A model generated the notes under the pieces. That model saw only the letters and a program-made list of their open reading frames with translations, searched no databases and was not told where the DNA came from. Below, piece after piece: positions 1 through 10,500 of a DNA stretch of 14,981 nt. Both the position numbers and the translations under genes were made by a program. Origin of the DNA: Owenia fusiformis (Eukaryota > Annelida > Polychaeta > Sabellida > Oweniidae); contig CAIIXF020000391.1 of assembly GCA_903813345.2 (NCBI GenBank), positions 64,001 to 78,981 on the forward strand. Reading direction: 5' to 3'. Within the stretch, counting starts at the first letter, position 1; every line of letters begins with the position of its first letter.

Positions 1-803
1 CCTGTACAGCTATTTTGTTCTCCTAGTGAAGTTTAGAAAAGTATTAAAGTTGATTTAAGTAGTTAAATCCTGAACTCAGCTTATAGTGCATCGAAGAATA
101 GTCGTTTATATTACTCATATGCAGATTTTAAATCCAAGTTTTTCTTGTCAACTTTAATATTTAAGCTCAATGTGAAATGTATACCTCTATGTACATTTCG
201 GTTGAAATATATCACAATGAATGTTGGCTAGAGTCAATAGAATTCAATATCCACTTGTGCTTGCACAGTAATAATGTTCTGCCTTTCTCGTCTTCTCGCT
301 TAATATGTATGTCCGTTTCTCCGCTCTGTTGCTGCTTCTAGTGGTAGCCTGGCTCGGCGCTGATTGGTTGTTTGGCTAAAGGATCAGTTGCTATTTCAAC
401 ATTAACAGTTTTAACACTAGCGCTATCTATTTAAAACAGTTGTAAATATTTTCAGGTCATGCAGTTTCAGATATATTTTCATTACTTGGGTGATTGTATA
501 GATGGAATATCTTGCAGTTTTTCGGATAAAACTTTGAAAAACGCGACTACCACAATGGATTTGTTTACAATTGGCATTAAATCAATTGAAATCGATAGGC
601 TTGGCACAATAGGAAAACTGTAAAATCACTGATCAAATATCCTAGCCAAACGTATTTTATTTGACAAATAATTGATATGTTTCTTCAGCAAAGATTCGAA
701 TTCCTCGGCCTTCCATTCCAACATGAATGTGGATATCCTATATGCATATTTTGGATGGTTTACACATTTTTCACTTTGAATTAAATAGCTTCAAAGAGAC
801 TTC

Positions 804-834
804 TAGTTTATAACTAGACTCTGCGCGCAGGGTA
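804..834 (+). repeat. Dispersed 31-nt repeat, copy 1
   Basis: TAGTTTATAACTAGACTC followed by a GCGCG core and AGGGTA. It matches 6525-6555 in the same orientation at 29 of 31 positions. An AGAGA-like stretch upstream and an ACTTG-like stretch downstream also recur loosely, so the full unit may be about 45 nt. Family unknown; probably the edge of a dispersed mobile element. Confidence 0.6.
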
Positions 835-936
835 CTTGAATGATAATGGATCTTTTTGGATTTATTTCAGTGGTACGATGTAGGAAACAGTAATATCCCC
901 AGGGATCATATCCTTGACCAGACTACAATATTGTGA

Positions 937-1447
937 TCATGAAATCAATATGTTTTCGTCGAAGTAAGATACAATAAAAGATCAATGTAACTCTCCAAAA
1001 GCCACTGTTAAGAACCCAATCTCAATGCATTTTCAAAATGCCGAGCTTATTTTCTAAAAAGTTGACCTTCATTAACCGATCCGATAAAGTTGAAATTAAC
1101 AGTTTCCATGTTATTTCCATATTTGCTTACCAGTTTGGTTTTCAAAAACTTTTCAGAAAACGGTATACCTTGGTAATCTAATATGTGTTATTGTCCCAAA
1201 GGGAAAGCTCGTGGCATCCATTGTTTTCAGCCTAATTCTTGTTACCAATCTAATAGTCTAACATGTAGACTTTCAAGACCATCCCGCAATTTTTTCGAAG
1301 AAGTTATAGATCCCTTGTTGTATGCGATTTATGCAATAAAATGAGAAAATAAGATCCTCAATTTAGGAAATAAGCCCGACATTTTGAAAATGCGTTGAGG
1401 TAGTGTCCTAGCTTTTTCGCATTGATGAAAACATATTATTTTGATGA
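937..1447. mobile_element. Foldback/MITE-like element with long imperfect terminal inverted repeats
   Basis: Two segment pairs are inverted copies of each other in nested order. 937-962 pairs with 1422-1447 (21 of 26 positions, sharing ATATGTTTTC), and 1021-1058 pairs with 1362-1399 (34 of 38, sharing GCATTTTCAAAATG). The left arm carries about 36 extra bases between its two blocks. The inner spacer of about 300 nt has no coding capacity. Weaker similarity may extend outward to about 870 and 1500. No transposase is present, so this is a non-autonomous foldback or MITE-like repeat; exact ends and target duplication could not be set. Confidence 0.65.
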
Positions 1448-1691
1448 GTAATGTCGTAACTATAGTAATGTGGAAAACCGCTTGCGATACCATACCTGGT
1501 CCTTTATTTCAAGAGTCGGAAATACATTTTCATTTCTCAGTAGATGCACGCTCATCCTGTCAGTAATTAAATGGGGATGAAGAAGTTCTCGTGTAAACAC
1601 TCCCAGGTTCAAAAACTGACATTCAGTTTAATGAAAATGTACAAAGTATACATGCGGTAAAACAAAATCAAATTAATGTAAATATCTTTGT

Positions 1692-1733
1692 TTTGTAAAG
1701 AATTGTTTGTAAATAACTGTTTGTGAATTAATG
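1692..1733. repeat. Three-copy 14-nt imperfect tandem repeat (TTTGTAAATAACTG-like)
   Basis: Units 1692-1705, 1706-1719 and 1720-1733 read TTTGTAAAGAATTG, TTTGTAAATAACTG and TTTGTGAATTAATG. A related TGTAAATA lies just upstream at 1677-1684. TGTAAATA/TTTGTAAA resembles forkhead-factor sites, but in AT-rich DNA this may be chance. Confidence 0.6.
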
Positions 1734-1886
1734 TCAAAAGCTCTTCTTTAAAGAAGGGAATAAAGATGTACGAACAAACAATGGAAGTTTCTAAATATAA
1801 TTGTAAACGGAACGAAAAACCTGGATTTGTTACATTTTAGAAATGTTCGGTTAAACCATTTTCGCCCCACCCCCTTCCACCCACCA

Positions 1887-1898
1887 GGTACGCCCCTG
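1887..1898 (-). mobile_element. Possible DNA-transposon terminus (CAGGGGCGTACC)
   Basis: Read on the minus strand, the sequence starts CAGGGGCGTACCTGG and runs into a G-rich stretch to about 1861. A CAGGGGCG start is common at ends of hAT-like elements. No matching opposite end or target duplication was found, so this is at best a fragment. Confidence 0.25.
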
Positions 1899-2488
1899 TG
1901 AAATACATGTTCCATTGTATCATTGAACAATACCGTGTTTATAGACATGATACAGAGAGGTTGTGCAAAATTATGTTTGATCAATATTATGTTCACTCAA
2001 GCGTGCCATCTTCAATCGATAACACATGTTTCATAAAGCACAAAATAAGAGATATTACTAAATAACACACAGTGATAAATAAGCGCATTTAAGATGAGCA
2101 AATCATCACAAGCAAATATACCACTATACCAGCATCATGATAAACCATGAAATCTCATTTCTTCTCAGCCCTGAAATGTTTCAGGTGAAACAGAACGATG
2201 CTATGAGTATCAAAATGCCATACCAGCCTTCTCATATAAATTGTAAACACGGCAGAAATGCGAATAATTTGTAAATAAATATATTATTATATTTAATCAG
2301 TACTGCTTATGAACAACATAAAATAATCATGGATAAATGATGATTGTAGGAGAACTATTGAATAAATCATATGAATAAATGAAATGTTGTAATGCTAATT
2401 ATGACACACTATAACATAGTATATCACTGAAAAAGCAATCTAATACTATGTACTACACGTGAGTTGGTTCGATCCGTGGGTCTGGTCC

Positions 2489-2494
2489 TTTATT
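2489..2494 (-). promoter_or_regulatory. Polyadenylation signal AATAAA of the transporter gene
   Basis: Canonical AATAAA on the minus strand, 22 nt after the stop codon (2517-2519). If used, the 3' UTR is very short. Use of a more distant signal cannot be excluded. Confidence 0.55.
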
Positions 2495-2516
2495 CAGTCC
2501 TTATCTGAACCGTAGC

Positions 2517-5497
2517 TCATCCATCATCTTGGTCACTCAGTAACGGAGATTTCCTATCGCATAGGTTCAAACAGCCAACGTCGTTGACGTTTTTATCCTT
2601 AAATTTCTCCCCTTTCCACGAGCCAACGATCTGCATGACGATGACAACAAAGCAGAATGCGATATTGCTGCCCAGTTGGAGTCTAAGCATGGCTTCGTGA
2701 CCTCCATACTCCAGGACATAGCCCGTGGCCCATGTAGAGACAAGACTGGCTATCGCAGCACTGACCTCAATGACGGTATAGATTAGGGAGGAGAACTCGA
2801 TATACCTAAGGCCCCACGTGATGCCAGTTGCCCAGTTACCAACGGACATGACGCTGAACGCTACGATGAACGCATAGAGCTGCGTCTTAGTATGTATCTC
2901 AACAATGTTGAAGTAAATGACGACTGCCAGCTCTCCAAAGATTTGAATGAAGAGCAAGAACTGGATGCGGATACAACGGGTGAGAGCGCCCCAAACAATA
3001 CCCAAGAAGATGGCTATAATACGAATGAGAATCATGAGTGTCGCAGCCTCAGATTTAGACATTCCAATCTTTTCTACTGCATACGCCATTATAAACTTGT
3101 AGAAAGGAGTAGCCATAAATTCACAAGCAAAGTAATACATGAATAACAGCATGATAATTACTACACCAAATGATGTACTTCCTTGTCCGCAGAATTTTGG
3201 TGAAAATATCTCCCGCCATGACGGAAAACTTGACTTTTCAGATGTTGTGGAACTACTTTTAAGTTGTTTATAGTATTTTTGACCGGATGTCCTGTCGAAG
3301 TAATAAAACAGAGATAGAAGCACAATTGGTACGGTTGCCCAAAGTGTGATAATCAGATAAGGATATTCAATTTCCGACATAACCTCCGCATCTATGGATG
3401 CCTCTTGTCTACGGGTCATGTTATTTTGATCAACGGGTATACAATCCAATGATGCGTTCATAGTATCACAGTCCTCTGGTAAGTCCAAGAAAAATGGTTT
3501 GCAAATCAGGGGCGAGACGAGTTCTCCAATAACCCAGCAGACGGACATTAGATGGCGCGGAAGTCCAATGTCTTTGCCCCATAATCTGTCCAACATGTTG
3601 TTCATGCCTGAAAGCAATCACAGTATGGCTTAAATATTTTCATAGAATAAATTGTCATTCGCAACATTTCAATTAAACTTTTTCGAGAGCTTCTTAGAAA
3701 CATAAAATGGACACAAATGCCACACAAGGACTACTTTCATTTTGCCCTTTATAAATATATAGTCATATGCATGGTTCACAAGTAATTAGCTAAAACAATG
3801 ACTACCAGCACGGATGCTATTCTGATGGAAGTTTTAAAAATTGAGATTTTAAACTACATACAGCTGCCAAAGAAGCCAAATGAAAACAGAAAAATACAGT
3901 GAATGAGTAATATTGTTAGTGCAGTTCTTTTTTATATTCTCTGGCTAGGCGACTATTGATTAATCCTTGAATAATTCTAATTAATTTCAAAATCAATATG
4001 AATACAAGGATTGCCAACAAACAAGTTTATAATGAATTATGGATTTTAACATTTTGCAATATTACTACAAACACAGACCTGGTACAAATAATCCACGGAA
4101 GAATCCCTCAAGGCAAACCATAACCCCCAAGAACCAGAGGCTCTCTATCCAGGGTCTCACGCCAATCGTAATAGCGGTTAAACCGAGGAATGACACGATC
4201 TGAACATCCCGACCTCTGATCCACCTATCATAAACATGAAATATGTATATGGTAGTAAAATGCATAATTAATATTGTTTTAGTAATAACGCTCTTTATGG
4301 AAGCTTGAAATGGAATTAAAGGGAATACCATGACATGGCCTTTAGGAAATGACTAGCTCATCATCCAATTTATTGAACATGCTAGTAATAGTATAGGTTT
4401 AGTTAGAAGATAAATATGCTATTATACATTTAATAAACTAACTTCGCACTACGAAAACTCCTAAAATTGAAAAAAAACCTGAAGACTAAATGACATTCCC
4501 TGGGACCAGAAAAATGTAAGTCTCGTATTGTAATGTATATGCATGTTTCAACCTACCTATCGGACATAACACCTCCCAAAGGGGCAGCGACGATGACTCC
4601 GAGGCCAAAGGCAGCAAGGGCACGTGACAGTTCTTCATAGTTTACGTGAACACGATACTTCAAATCTGGTATTGTTGCCACTGTAATACCAGAGAAAGCT
4701 CCCTGAAAACGAATATAAAAACATAGAAAGAGCTTTAACTTTACAATTGCAAAACAGCGCATCTCTCTAGTACATATAGCAACAAGGCATTAAGATGCAA
4801 AATGTCAACACCTGCCATTTGTTACAGATTCCAACCGCCGAACTCCAGACACTAACCGCCAAAAGCCGAACACAACAAAAAAAGTGACGAAGCTCTCTCT
4901 TAAGAAGTGAAGTTGAACGAATGCAAATGGTATTGGATTCTATGACAATCATCATCATTTGTGGTGGAGACATATATTCTATCATGTGCTATGGGTTCAT
5001 TTTCAGAATGCTATGTATCACTTATGACTTTCTATTAATTCCATCCATTTTAGAAAACGAGAAAATTCTCGTTGAAATCATAAAGATGTAATGGGTAGTA
5101 TCAGGATACATAGTATTATACACATGTCTTTCCAGATGATGTTCCCACGGATACTTGTTTTTTCCTCTAGCTGTGATCTCTCTCTGTTATTGGATCGAAT
5201 GCATAAACACATTTTATCTCTCATGTGGGTTAATGAGCCTACATCATAAATTACATTCATTATGTAACTTACATTCGCGGCCCATATTAACCCCAAGACG
5301 AGCGTCTTCAACAGCAGATATCTTCTTCTCTTCTGGTCGTCGTCTGTTGGATCCCCGGTTAGATCCGGGTTCGCATCGTCAGTCTCTTCTGTCATCTCGG
5401 TGTACTCTTCTGCATTGGTCTGGGTGACGTCATCATCGTTCAGGGATCCGTTCAGTTTGGCTTTCATATAAATCCGCTGTTTCTCTGAGCCATTCAT
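2517..5497 (-). CDS. Major facilitator transporter, NaGLT1/MFSD4-like (sodium-dependent glucose transporter 1 family)
   Basis: Four coding exons on the minus strand: 5497-5273, 4702-4557, 4224-4079 and 3607-2517, all with GT-AG introns (phases 0, 2, 1). They give 535 residues, the usual size for this family. The start at 5497 has A at -3 and an in-frame stop four codons upstream (5507-5509). About 60 hydrophilic, acidic N-terminal residues precede the first membrane span; I count about twelve spans in two halves. The MFS motif A is built across an exon join as G119-VMS-D123-R124 then R127-G128-R129. The segment from LWGKD (181-185) to SPLICKPF (204-211) resembles the NaGLT1/MFSD4 signature after span 4. 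The following loop carries two possible N-glycosylation sites (N223-A-S, N235-M-T). The last exon alone holds 362 residues. Expected role is transport of sugar or a similar small solute at the plasma membrane; substrate and sodium coupling are family inference. MFS membership is secure, subfamily likely. Confidence 0.85.
3608..5272 (-). other. Introns of the transporter gene
   Basis: Three introns: 5272-4703 (570 nt, starts GTAAGT, ends TTTTCAG), 4556-4225 (332 nt, starts GTAGGT, ends ATGATAG) and 4078-3608 (471 nt, starts GTCTGT, ends GCTTTCAG). The 4225-4556 and 3608-4078 introns have poor polypyrimidine tracts or a weak donor, but each join restores a codon (AGG and GGC) inside conserved protein. 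I see no further genes or clear repeats in them. Confidence 0.8.
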
Positions 5498-5994
5498 TGT
5501 TTATATTTCAACAAGTTTCACGATTTTTGTGACCTTCTAACGTAATGTAAATGCCAGTTCATTGGTCGTTTGTTTTTTACGAAGTTTTTCGTATATATTG
5601 TTTGCAGCCTATGTTTTTGTCCTGAAAATGTAATTATCAATTAATGAGACACGCATGGGCGAATATAACAATTTGTTAAAAAGACATGATGATTTTTAAT
5701 TAGTGTAGTCGTACAAATTGACGTTTTTAAAACTATCAATAAGATCGTCTGCAACTACATTATAAACAACAAACAATCGGCCATTAAAACATATTTCAAA
5801 GAATAGCATCTCATAAAAATATTATTAGCAAGAGTCCGAACAATCCAATGTTTCAACATTTCACCTTGTAGATCGTACTTCGCTGTATTTAATTGATAGT
5901 CTGGAATGTGACCAAAGTTTCCAACCACCAGTATAAAATAAATCGGAATAAATCAAACGATTACTCACCCGCATTTCTGACCAACCTGTTGCAT
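5498..5994 (-). other. Probable 5' UTR with a non-coding first exon and intron (transporter gene)
   Basis: On the minus strand a strong donor (ATGCGG then GTGAGT, exon edge 5969) faces a good acceptor (TACATTTTCAG, exon edge 5621), giving a 347-nt UTR intron (5968-5622) and 124 nt of UTR before the start codon. A CCAAT box (6021-6017) and an overlapping TATAT stretch lie about 30 nt further upstream, consistent with initiation near 5990. Two short upstream reading frames would be created: ATG at 5974-5972 (16 codons, read across the join) and ATG at 5994-5992 (12 codons). The splice pair is seen; its use is inferred. Confidence 0.45.
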
Positions 5995-6098
5995 CCAGTT
6001 GTATCTTTCTGGATATATTGGATCAGTAAATCTCATGATTAGCTATGATAATAGTTAGATTATTAGCATATCAAATACAAATGCAGAAATAATCGATC

Positions 6099-6112
6099 GT
6101 TGGCATGGAAAC
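6099..6112. promoter_or_regulatory. X-box-like site (possible RFX factor binding)
   Basis: GTTGGCATGGAAAC differs at one position from an X-box of the form GTTGCCATGGAAAC. It lies about 105 nt upstream of the likely transporter first exon and 1.4 kb upstream of the LRGUK start. RFX factors drive many ciliary and sperm-tail genes, so it could serve LRGUK, but one site of this length can occur by chance. Confidence 0.25.
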
Positions 6113-6524
6113 AGAAAATCAACTTAATAGTTTCATCATTTCGAAAAATACTCGATTACAATATAAGAAATGTAACTTCAGCCAATTATAAATAAAACGC
6201 TTCCAGTTATGGATGATTCATTCAAATACATGACTGCTAAAGAATTAATAAAACATCTATTCGGAAATATTGATAATGCAATTGATAAATATAACACAGA
6301 AGTTTCGACAGCTGTGTAGTCCATTAAAAGCAAACATGTAGAGTCAATGTTAAATTCGTTAAGGTATATCGAGTGGAATGAATTGTCTGGGTCTTATCCC
6401 GGGGTCTTATCTAACTACATGTAGCTATCGTGCTGATTCTACTTCTTTAACATCATTTTTAATCAATGATATCATTTCCCAAATGCGATATGAGAATGAA
6501 GCAAAATAAAATAAGAGAGCGTCG

Positions 6525-6555
6525 TAGTTTATAACTAGACTCAGCGCGAAGGGTA
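6525..6555 (+). repeat. Dispersed 31-nt repeat, copy 2
   Basis: Same orientation as 804-834 and differing at two positions (CTCAGCGCGA here, CTCTGCGCGC there). The two copies flank the transporter gene as direct repeats 5.7 kb apart. Family not recognised. Confidence 0.6.
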
Positions 6556-7092
6556 AACTTGGACACCAGGATTCATGTCTCGAAAAAATAGTGATGTTAT
6601 TCTTAAAACTCATTTTGCAATATCTACATCATGTGTGGAATTTATTTCCAATTCAGGTTTCATAATGTCCAACTATTGTAAGATGCATGTCATAAATCAT
6701 GGCCTTCTGTAAGTTGCTTTCATATCGCTTTTGAGTTGAAAATAAGATATTATGACCCCGGGATTATATGCCTTTGAGTACCAGAATGTTTCAGATGTTA
6801 CCAATGCCGAATCGTAAATTTTTAATTTAGCAGGTCTAGAAATGACCACCTTAAAGTCGTAATGTCATTTCTGTGAGTGTAGTTATCGCCGATAGCAAAT
6901 TATAGGCAAAGTACATGTATGTAAACATAACATGATGTATGTTGACTGAAGCAAAGGCAAATGGCATTTATACTTTCTAAACCACGAACTGGTCGTAAAT
7001 ACACGACTTAGCACATGATCGTGTTATTTAGGCAGTATGTCTATTTTAAAGCAGGTATTTAACTTTTAAGCTTACTTTTATTTTGGTTAAAT

Positions 7093-7116
7093 CATGGGCT
7101 TTCATTTAAGCCCATG
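7093..7116. repeat. Perfect 9-bp stem hairpin with extended flanks
   Basis: CATGGGCTT (7093-7101) and AAGCCCATG (7108-7116) around a 6-nt loop. The flanking TTAAAT and GTTAA extend the stem imperfectly by about five pairs. There is no T-run or other sign of a defined RNA gene; it may be a remnant of a small inverted repeat. Confidence 0.5.
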
Positions 7117-7413
7117 GTTAAATTGATCTGAATTATATAACATGGTGTAAAAGTAGGCAATTTGGAAAAATGATGATAAAAATTTATTAGTTGGCCAAGT
7201 AGAATGGTAGGGTGCGAATGTTTGATTTGAGATAACAATCATTGTTAATTTTATGCTAAAATTGTTTTTACTTTATTTATAGATGTCAGACCAACTGATT
7301 TTTCATAGGATGCTGCCATCTATACACTCAATATTTTGCAGTTATTGAAAGATGGCGCTCATAAATAACGTAAGTGAATGTAAGAATATAAACTTTTATT
7401 ATTGCTTTGTATC

Positions 7414-7457
7414 GAACAATTTTAATTTTCAGTAAATATTTACAATAAAAATTGTTC
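7414..7457. repeat. Nested palindrome just upstream of the LRGUK start
   Basis: GAACAATTTT (7414-7423) pairs perfectly with AAAATTGTTC (7448-7457), and the loop contains a perfect 12-nt palindrome GTAAATATTTAC (7432-7443). It lies 96-139 nt before the start codon, so it is within the promoter or 5' UTR. Function unknown. Confidence 0.5.
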
Positions 7458-7552
7458 AATCAAGATATACAGTGATTACTATCAAATATAGATTATAAGG
7501 ATTTCATATATTGTAGAAATATTCACTTCGTTCCTGTGTCTCTAAGAAACAA

Positions 7553-10500
7553 ATGGCGGACCTCGATCAAGACAGTTTTGACGGTGGGGAGAAGTTTTCC
7601 CCACCAATAGATGAATCTGAATACATGATGGGTGACTACTATGATTCAAACGTTTACTCACAAAGCTACGCTAATGTACTGAATCTCGATGATGATCGAG
7701 CAATGACGGATATAAATGGAGAAAGTCCTGGAATTGAACTCACTCCATTTCCGGGTGATGGAATGGATTCAGAAGTCACACAAAGCGAGGAGCAGAAAGA
7801 GGTACAGCTATTTATTTATCTTTATTTTTGTAAAAATCCACAAAAGACTTTCAATTACAACAGCTCCATGGATAGCATTGGGCAGTGGTTAAGTTTTCGT
7901 ATGGGCTCCCACACCCCATACCTCCATAAATGTTGGGTTTATTTGCCTTTTCTTATTTTTGACATTTGACAGTGATTTGTGAATGTCCAATGTCTGAAAT
8001 AAGAAAAAAATGCAAATCTTCCCCATACATGCTAATGGGGGTACTTACAGTATCTCGTGCCAGTGAGTGACGATCTTTCATCCAATAAGTAGCACCCATA
8101 TCCATTCGTGTGCATCAATTAGTGCACTCTCTGTGTAAACATATGCTTTTTTACAAAGACCCCCCACGAAGTGCGGTCCTTTGTACCTTATTCCCGACAT
8201 GAACCAGTAGATCGGTCACGTGACCTAAAGACCGCCTTTATTACCTTATATGGCAAATTGTCAAGGGAACTACTAAGTCGTCATATGACGCGATTACGGA
8301 TCGATTGTGTTTCCAAGTAATGTCGTCATGTGACGTAGAACGCATTGTCCGCCATTGCTCTCAATTTTGTCTGAACGGGTAAGCGTATTTTAACATTTCT
8401 GTCATTTTAAAGCCTGATTTTCAGTATTTATAATCGAATTTCACTTCAAATTGATTGTAGAAATGAATAGAATTGTAACTTCTTATTTTACTGAATCATT
8501 ATTCGAGCCAGAAGTGGCTTAAAATCAATTTATGAACTTGAAGAAATTTAGTTAAGCTTACTCATGGTTCAACGCGTTTTTCAGATGGTTCAAATAGTCA
8601 ACACTGATATATTATGTTCTGTAAATGGTTAGTATGATGCTATGGTGGTCGCAAGGAGAGGTACCTTAAGCTCAATGTCTGATAGGAAACTAAATTAATC
8701 TAGTTTTGAGTTTGACCCCCTCCCCCCAAAAAACGTGATCATCGCGGACTTTTCGCGTGTGGACTTTTCGCGTGTGGATTTTCGATTTTCATTGGATGTA
8801 GGCTACAATGTAGAATTCTAAAAACATGTGACAACAACAGTAGGCACAGCATTTGCAGAAAACATCATTCAGACAAGTAAACTCTTTATTTTAAAACCAT
8901 TCAAAGGAATTCTGATCCGAGTCAAAATTGCACAAAAATTGAAATGTTAAAATTTGTCTGATAGCAAATTGAAATGGCTTTGACCCCCCCCCCCTTCTAG
9001 ATTTATTTAGTTTTATAAGCTTATCCGTCGACATTGAACCTTAGATGCCTCCCGCGAGACTTATGTGACGAGACTGGCTATTACCATCTAGGCTTCATAA
9101 GAACGATAGATTAGCTTTCTAAAAAGGTCAAGATCGGAACTCAAATGAATATAGACTGCCCCAATTCATTTCTTTTTCAGAACAAGAACGCCAACAACAA
9201 CAAGATCCTATGCATAAGACCACGCACACCAACAACAAGTGCAACAACAAGTAACGCAAACAATTATAAATGTTATGACAACAAAGACATATATTACAAA
9301 TCAGGTGTGAAATCGGCAAAACTTGGGCTCAGTAGACAATAAAAAAGTTTACTGTAGAAGTGTATATGCTAAGGTGTCAAGGTATGTATCAAATCAAGAG
9401 ATCAAAAGACTAAAAGCTAAGGTATATTTTGTAACAATAAAGAGGTAAAGCAATACTTTTTTATTACGGTACATGAACCACAAACGTAAATCTATACATT
9501 ACCGTTTTCGTTCTGTGAACGTGCTACTTTAAAAACGGAGGAAACGTAATTTGTATGTCTTAAACTTAAAACTGATTTATTTCTTTTCTCTGTTTTATTT
9601 TCTATTTATGACAAAGTAATAAGAGTGTTTCGACCCTTCTGAGCCGCGGTTTATGTTGCAAGAAGTACTAATACAATAATATTGTATTTAAAAAACTATT
9701 AGTATGAACTGTGTGAATACATGAAATATCTTCATTGTATAAATGTTGTACAAAGACAGGCAGGAAATGTATTGACTAAGGCCACACATATAAGATATGC
9801 TTTTATCTCATATTTCCAGGGCACGGTAATAATAACAAAGGTCAAGAAGGATGATGTACATTAGAACTTTCCACAGATTCCAAATGATGTCACGACAAGA
9901 TCCAATGAGTCAATCAGGGTCTAGATGTCATTCACTAGGGATTTAATTGGACTTTTTGAGATTTGTTGTATATTTTTGGGCTATAAGACGCCACAATATA
10001 CTGAAATATGTGCTTAAGTTACATGATTGTTTTATGTCACTGTGTAGAGATGGTGACATAATGAAGTTTTGTTAGAGTTTATTCGTATATTTAAACTTTT
10101 TCTTGGTAATGCAATACTGCATCAAAACACAAAAAAAAACAGATATAGAAATTGTGTTCAAAGTTTGAAAATCTGATTTAAAACCCCTTGCAAAATGTAA
10201 CATAACGTAAAAGAGCACGAAGCGCTATCTATATTGTTCTTGGTAAAAAAGTCATTTACAAAAATAACAATAGAGTTCCTTAAAGCCATGTTGTAAGTAA
10301 TCCTACCCCAACCCAACCAGTATACCAGTGGCGCTACATGCTTCTGTGACAATATAACCATTTACTAACTTAATAGATTCCACTAAAAGCAACATTTCAC
10401 TATCACTCCATCTTTTCCGCCCCTTATACCTAACTTCGGGTCTTTGTAGTTTTTCAGTGATTTTTTCACTGGATTATCTTGTTTCAAAACACATCCTGGT

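Larger units (their letters stand above)
1..2488. other. Non-coding 3' flank of the transporter gene
   Basis: No exon with supported splice sites or conserved protein was found on either strand. The longest open stretches are short and unlike any family I know. It holds an inverted CCAAT box in the moderately GC-rich patch near 300-370, one copy of a 31-nt dispersed repeat at 804-834, a long foldback at 937-1447, a 14-nt tandem repeat at 1692-1733, a 14-nt perfect palindrome (CTTCTTTAAAGAAG, 1743-1756) and a transposon-end-like sequence at 1887-1898. A longer 3' UTR of the transporter could reach into its right end. Confidence 0.6.
5995..7552. other. Divergent intergenic spacer
   Basis: About 1.5 kb separates the 5' ends of the two genes. 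No exon is supported here. It contains an RFX/X-box-like site (6099-6112), a short GGGTCTTATC duplication (6389-6398 and 6402-6411), copy 2 of the 31-nt repeat (6525-6555), a hairpin (7093-7116), an AAGATGGCG motif resembling a YY1 site (7349-7357) and a palindrome-rich stretch close to the LRGUK start (7414-7457). No clear CpG island is present. Confidence 0.6.

Noticed and set aside
626-790. Minus-strand open stretch of 54 codons (contains MLEWKAEEFESLLKKH)
   Set aside because: It looks mildly protein-like but has no supported splice sites, recognisable family or neighbouring coding remnant.
1748-1996. 82-codon open frame on the minus strand
   Set aside because: No conserved motif, no splice support, and it runs through the G-rich transposon-end-like stretch; likely chance.
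2892-3146. 84-codon plus-strand frame
   Set aside because: Antisense shadow of the last transporter exon, whose minus-strand protein is clearly conserved.
5155-5427. 90-codon plus-strand frame
   Set aside because: Antisense shadow over the first coding exon and intron 1 of the transporter.
7093-7116. Hairpin considered as a microRNA or terminator
   Set aside because: The stem is too short for a microRNA precursor and there is no associated transcript signal.
9145-9342. 65-codon plus-strand frame rich in Asn and Thr
   Set aside because: Translation of an AAC-rich low-complexity stretch; does not fit the phase of the flanking LRGUK exons.
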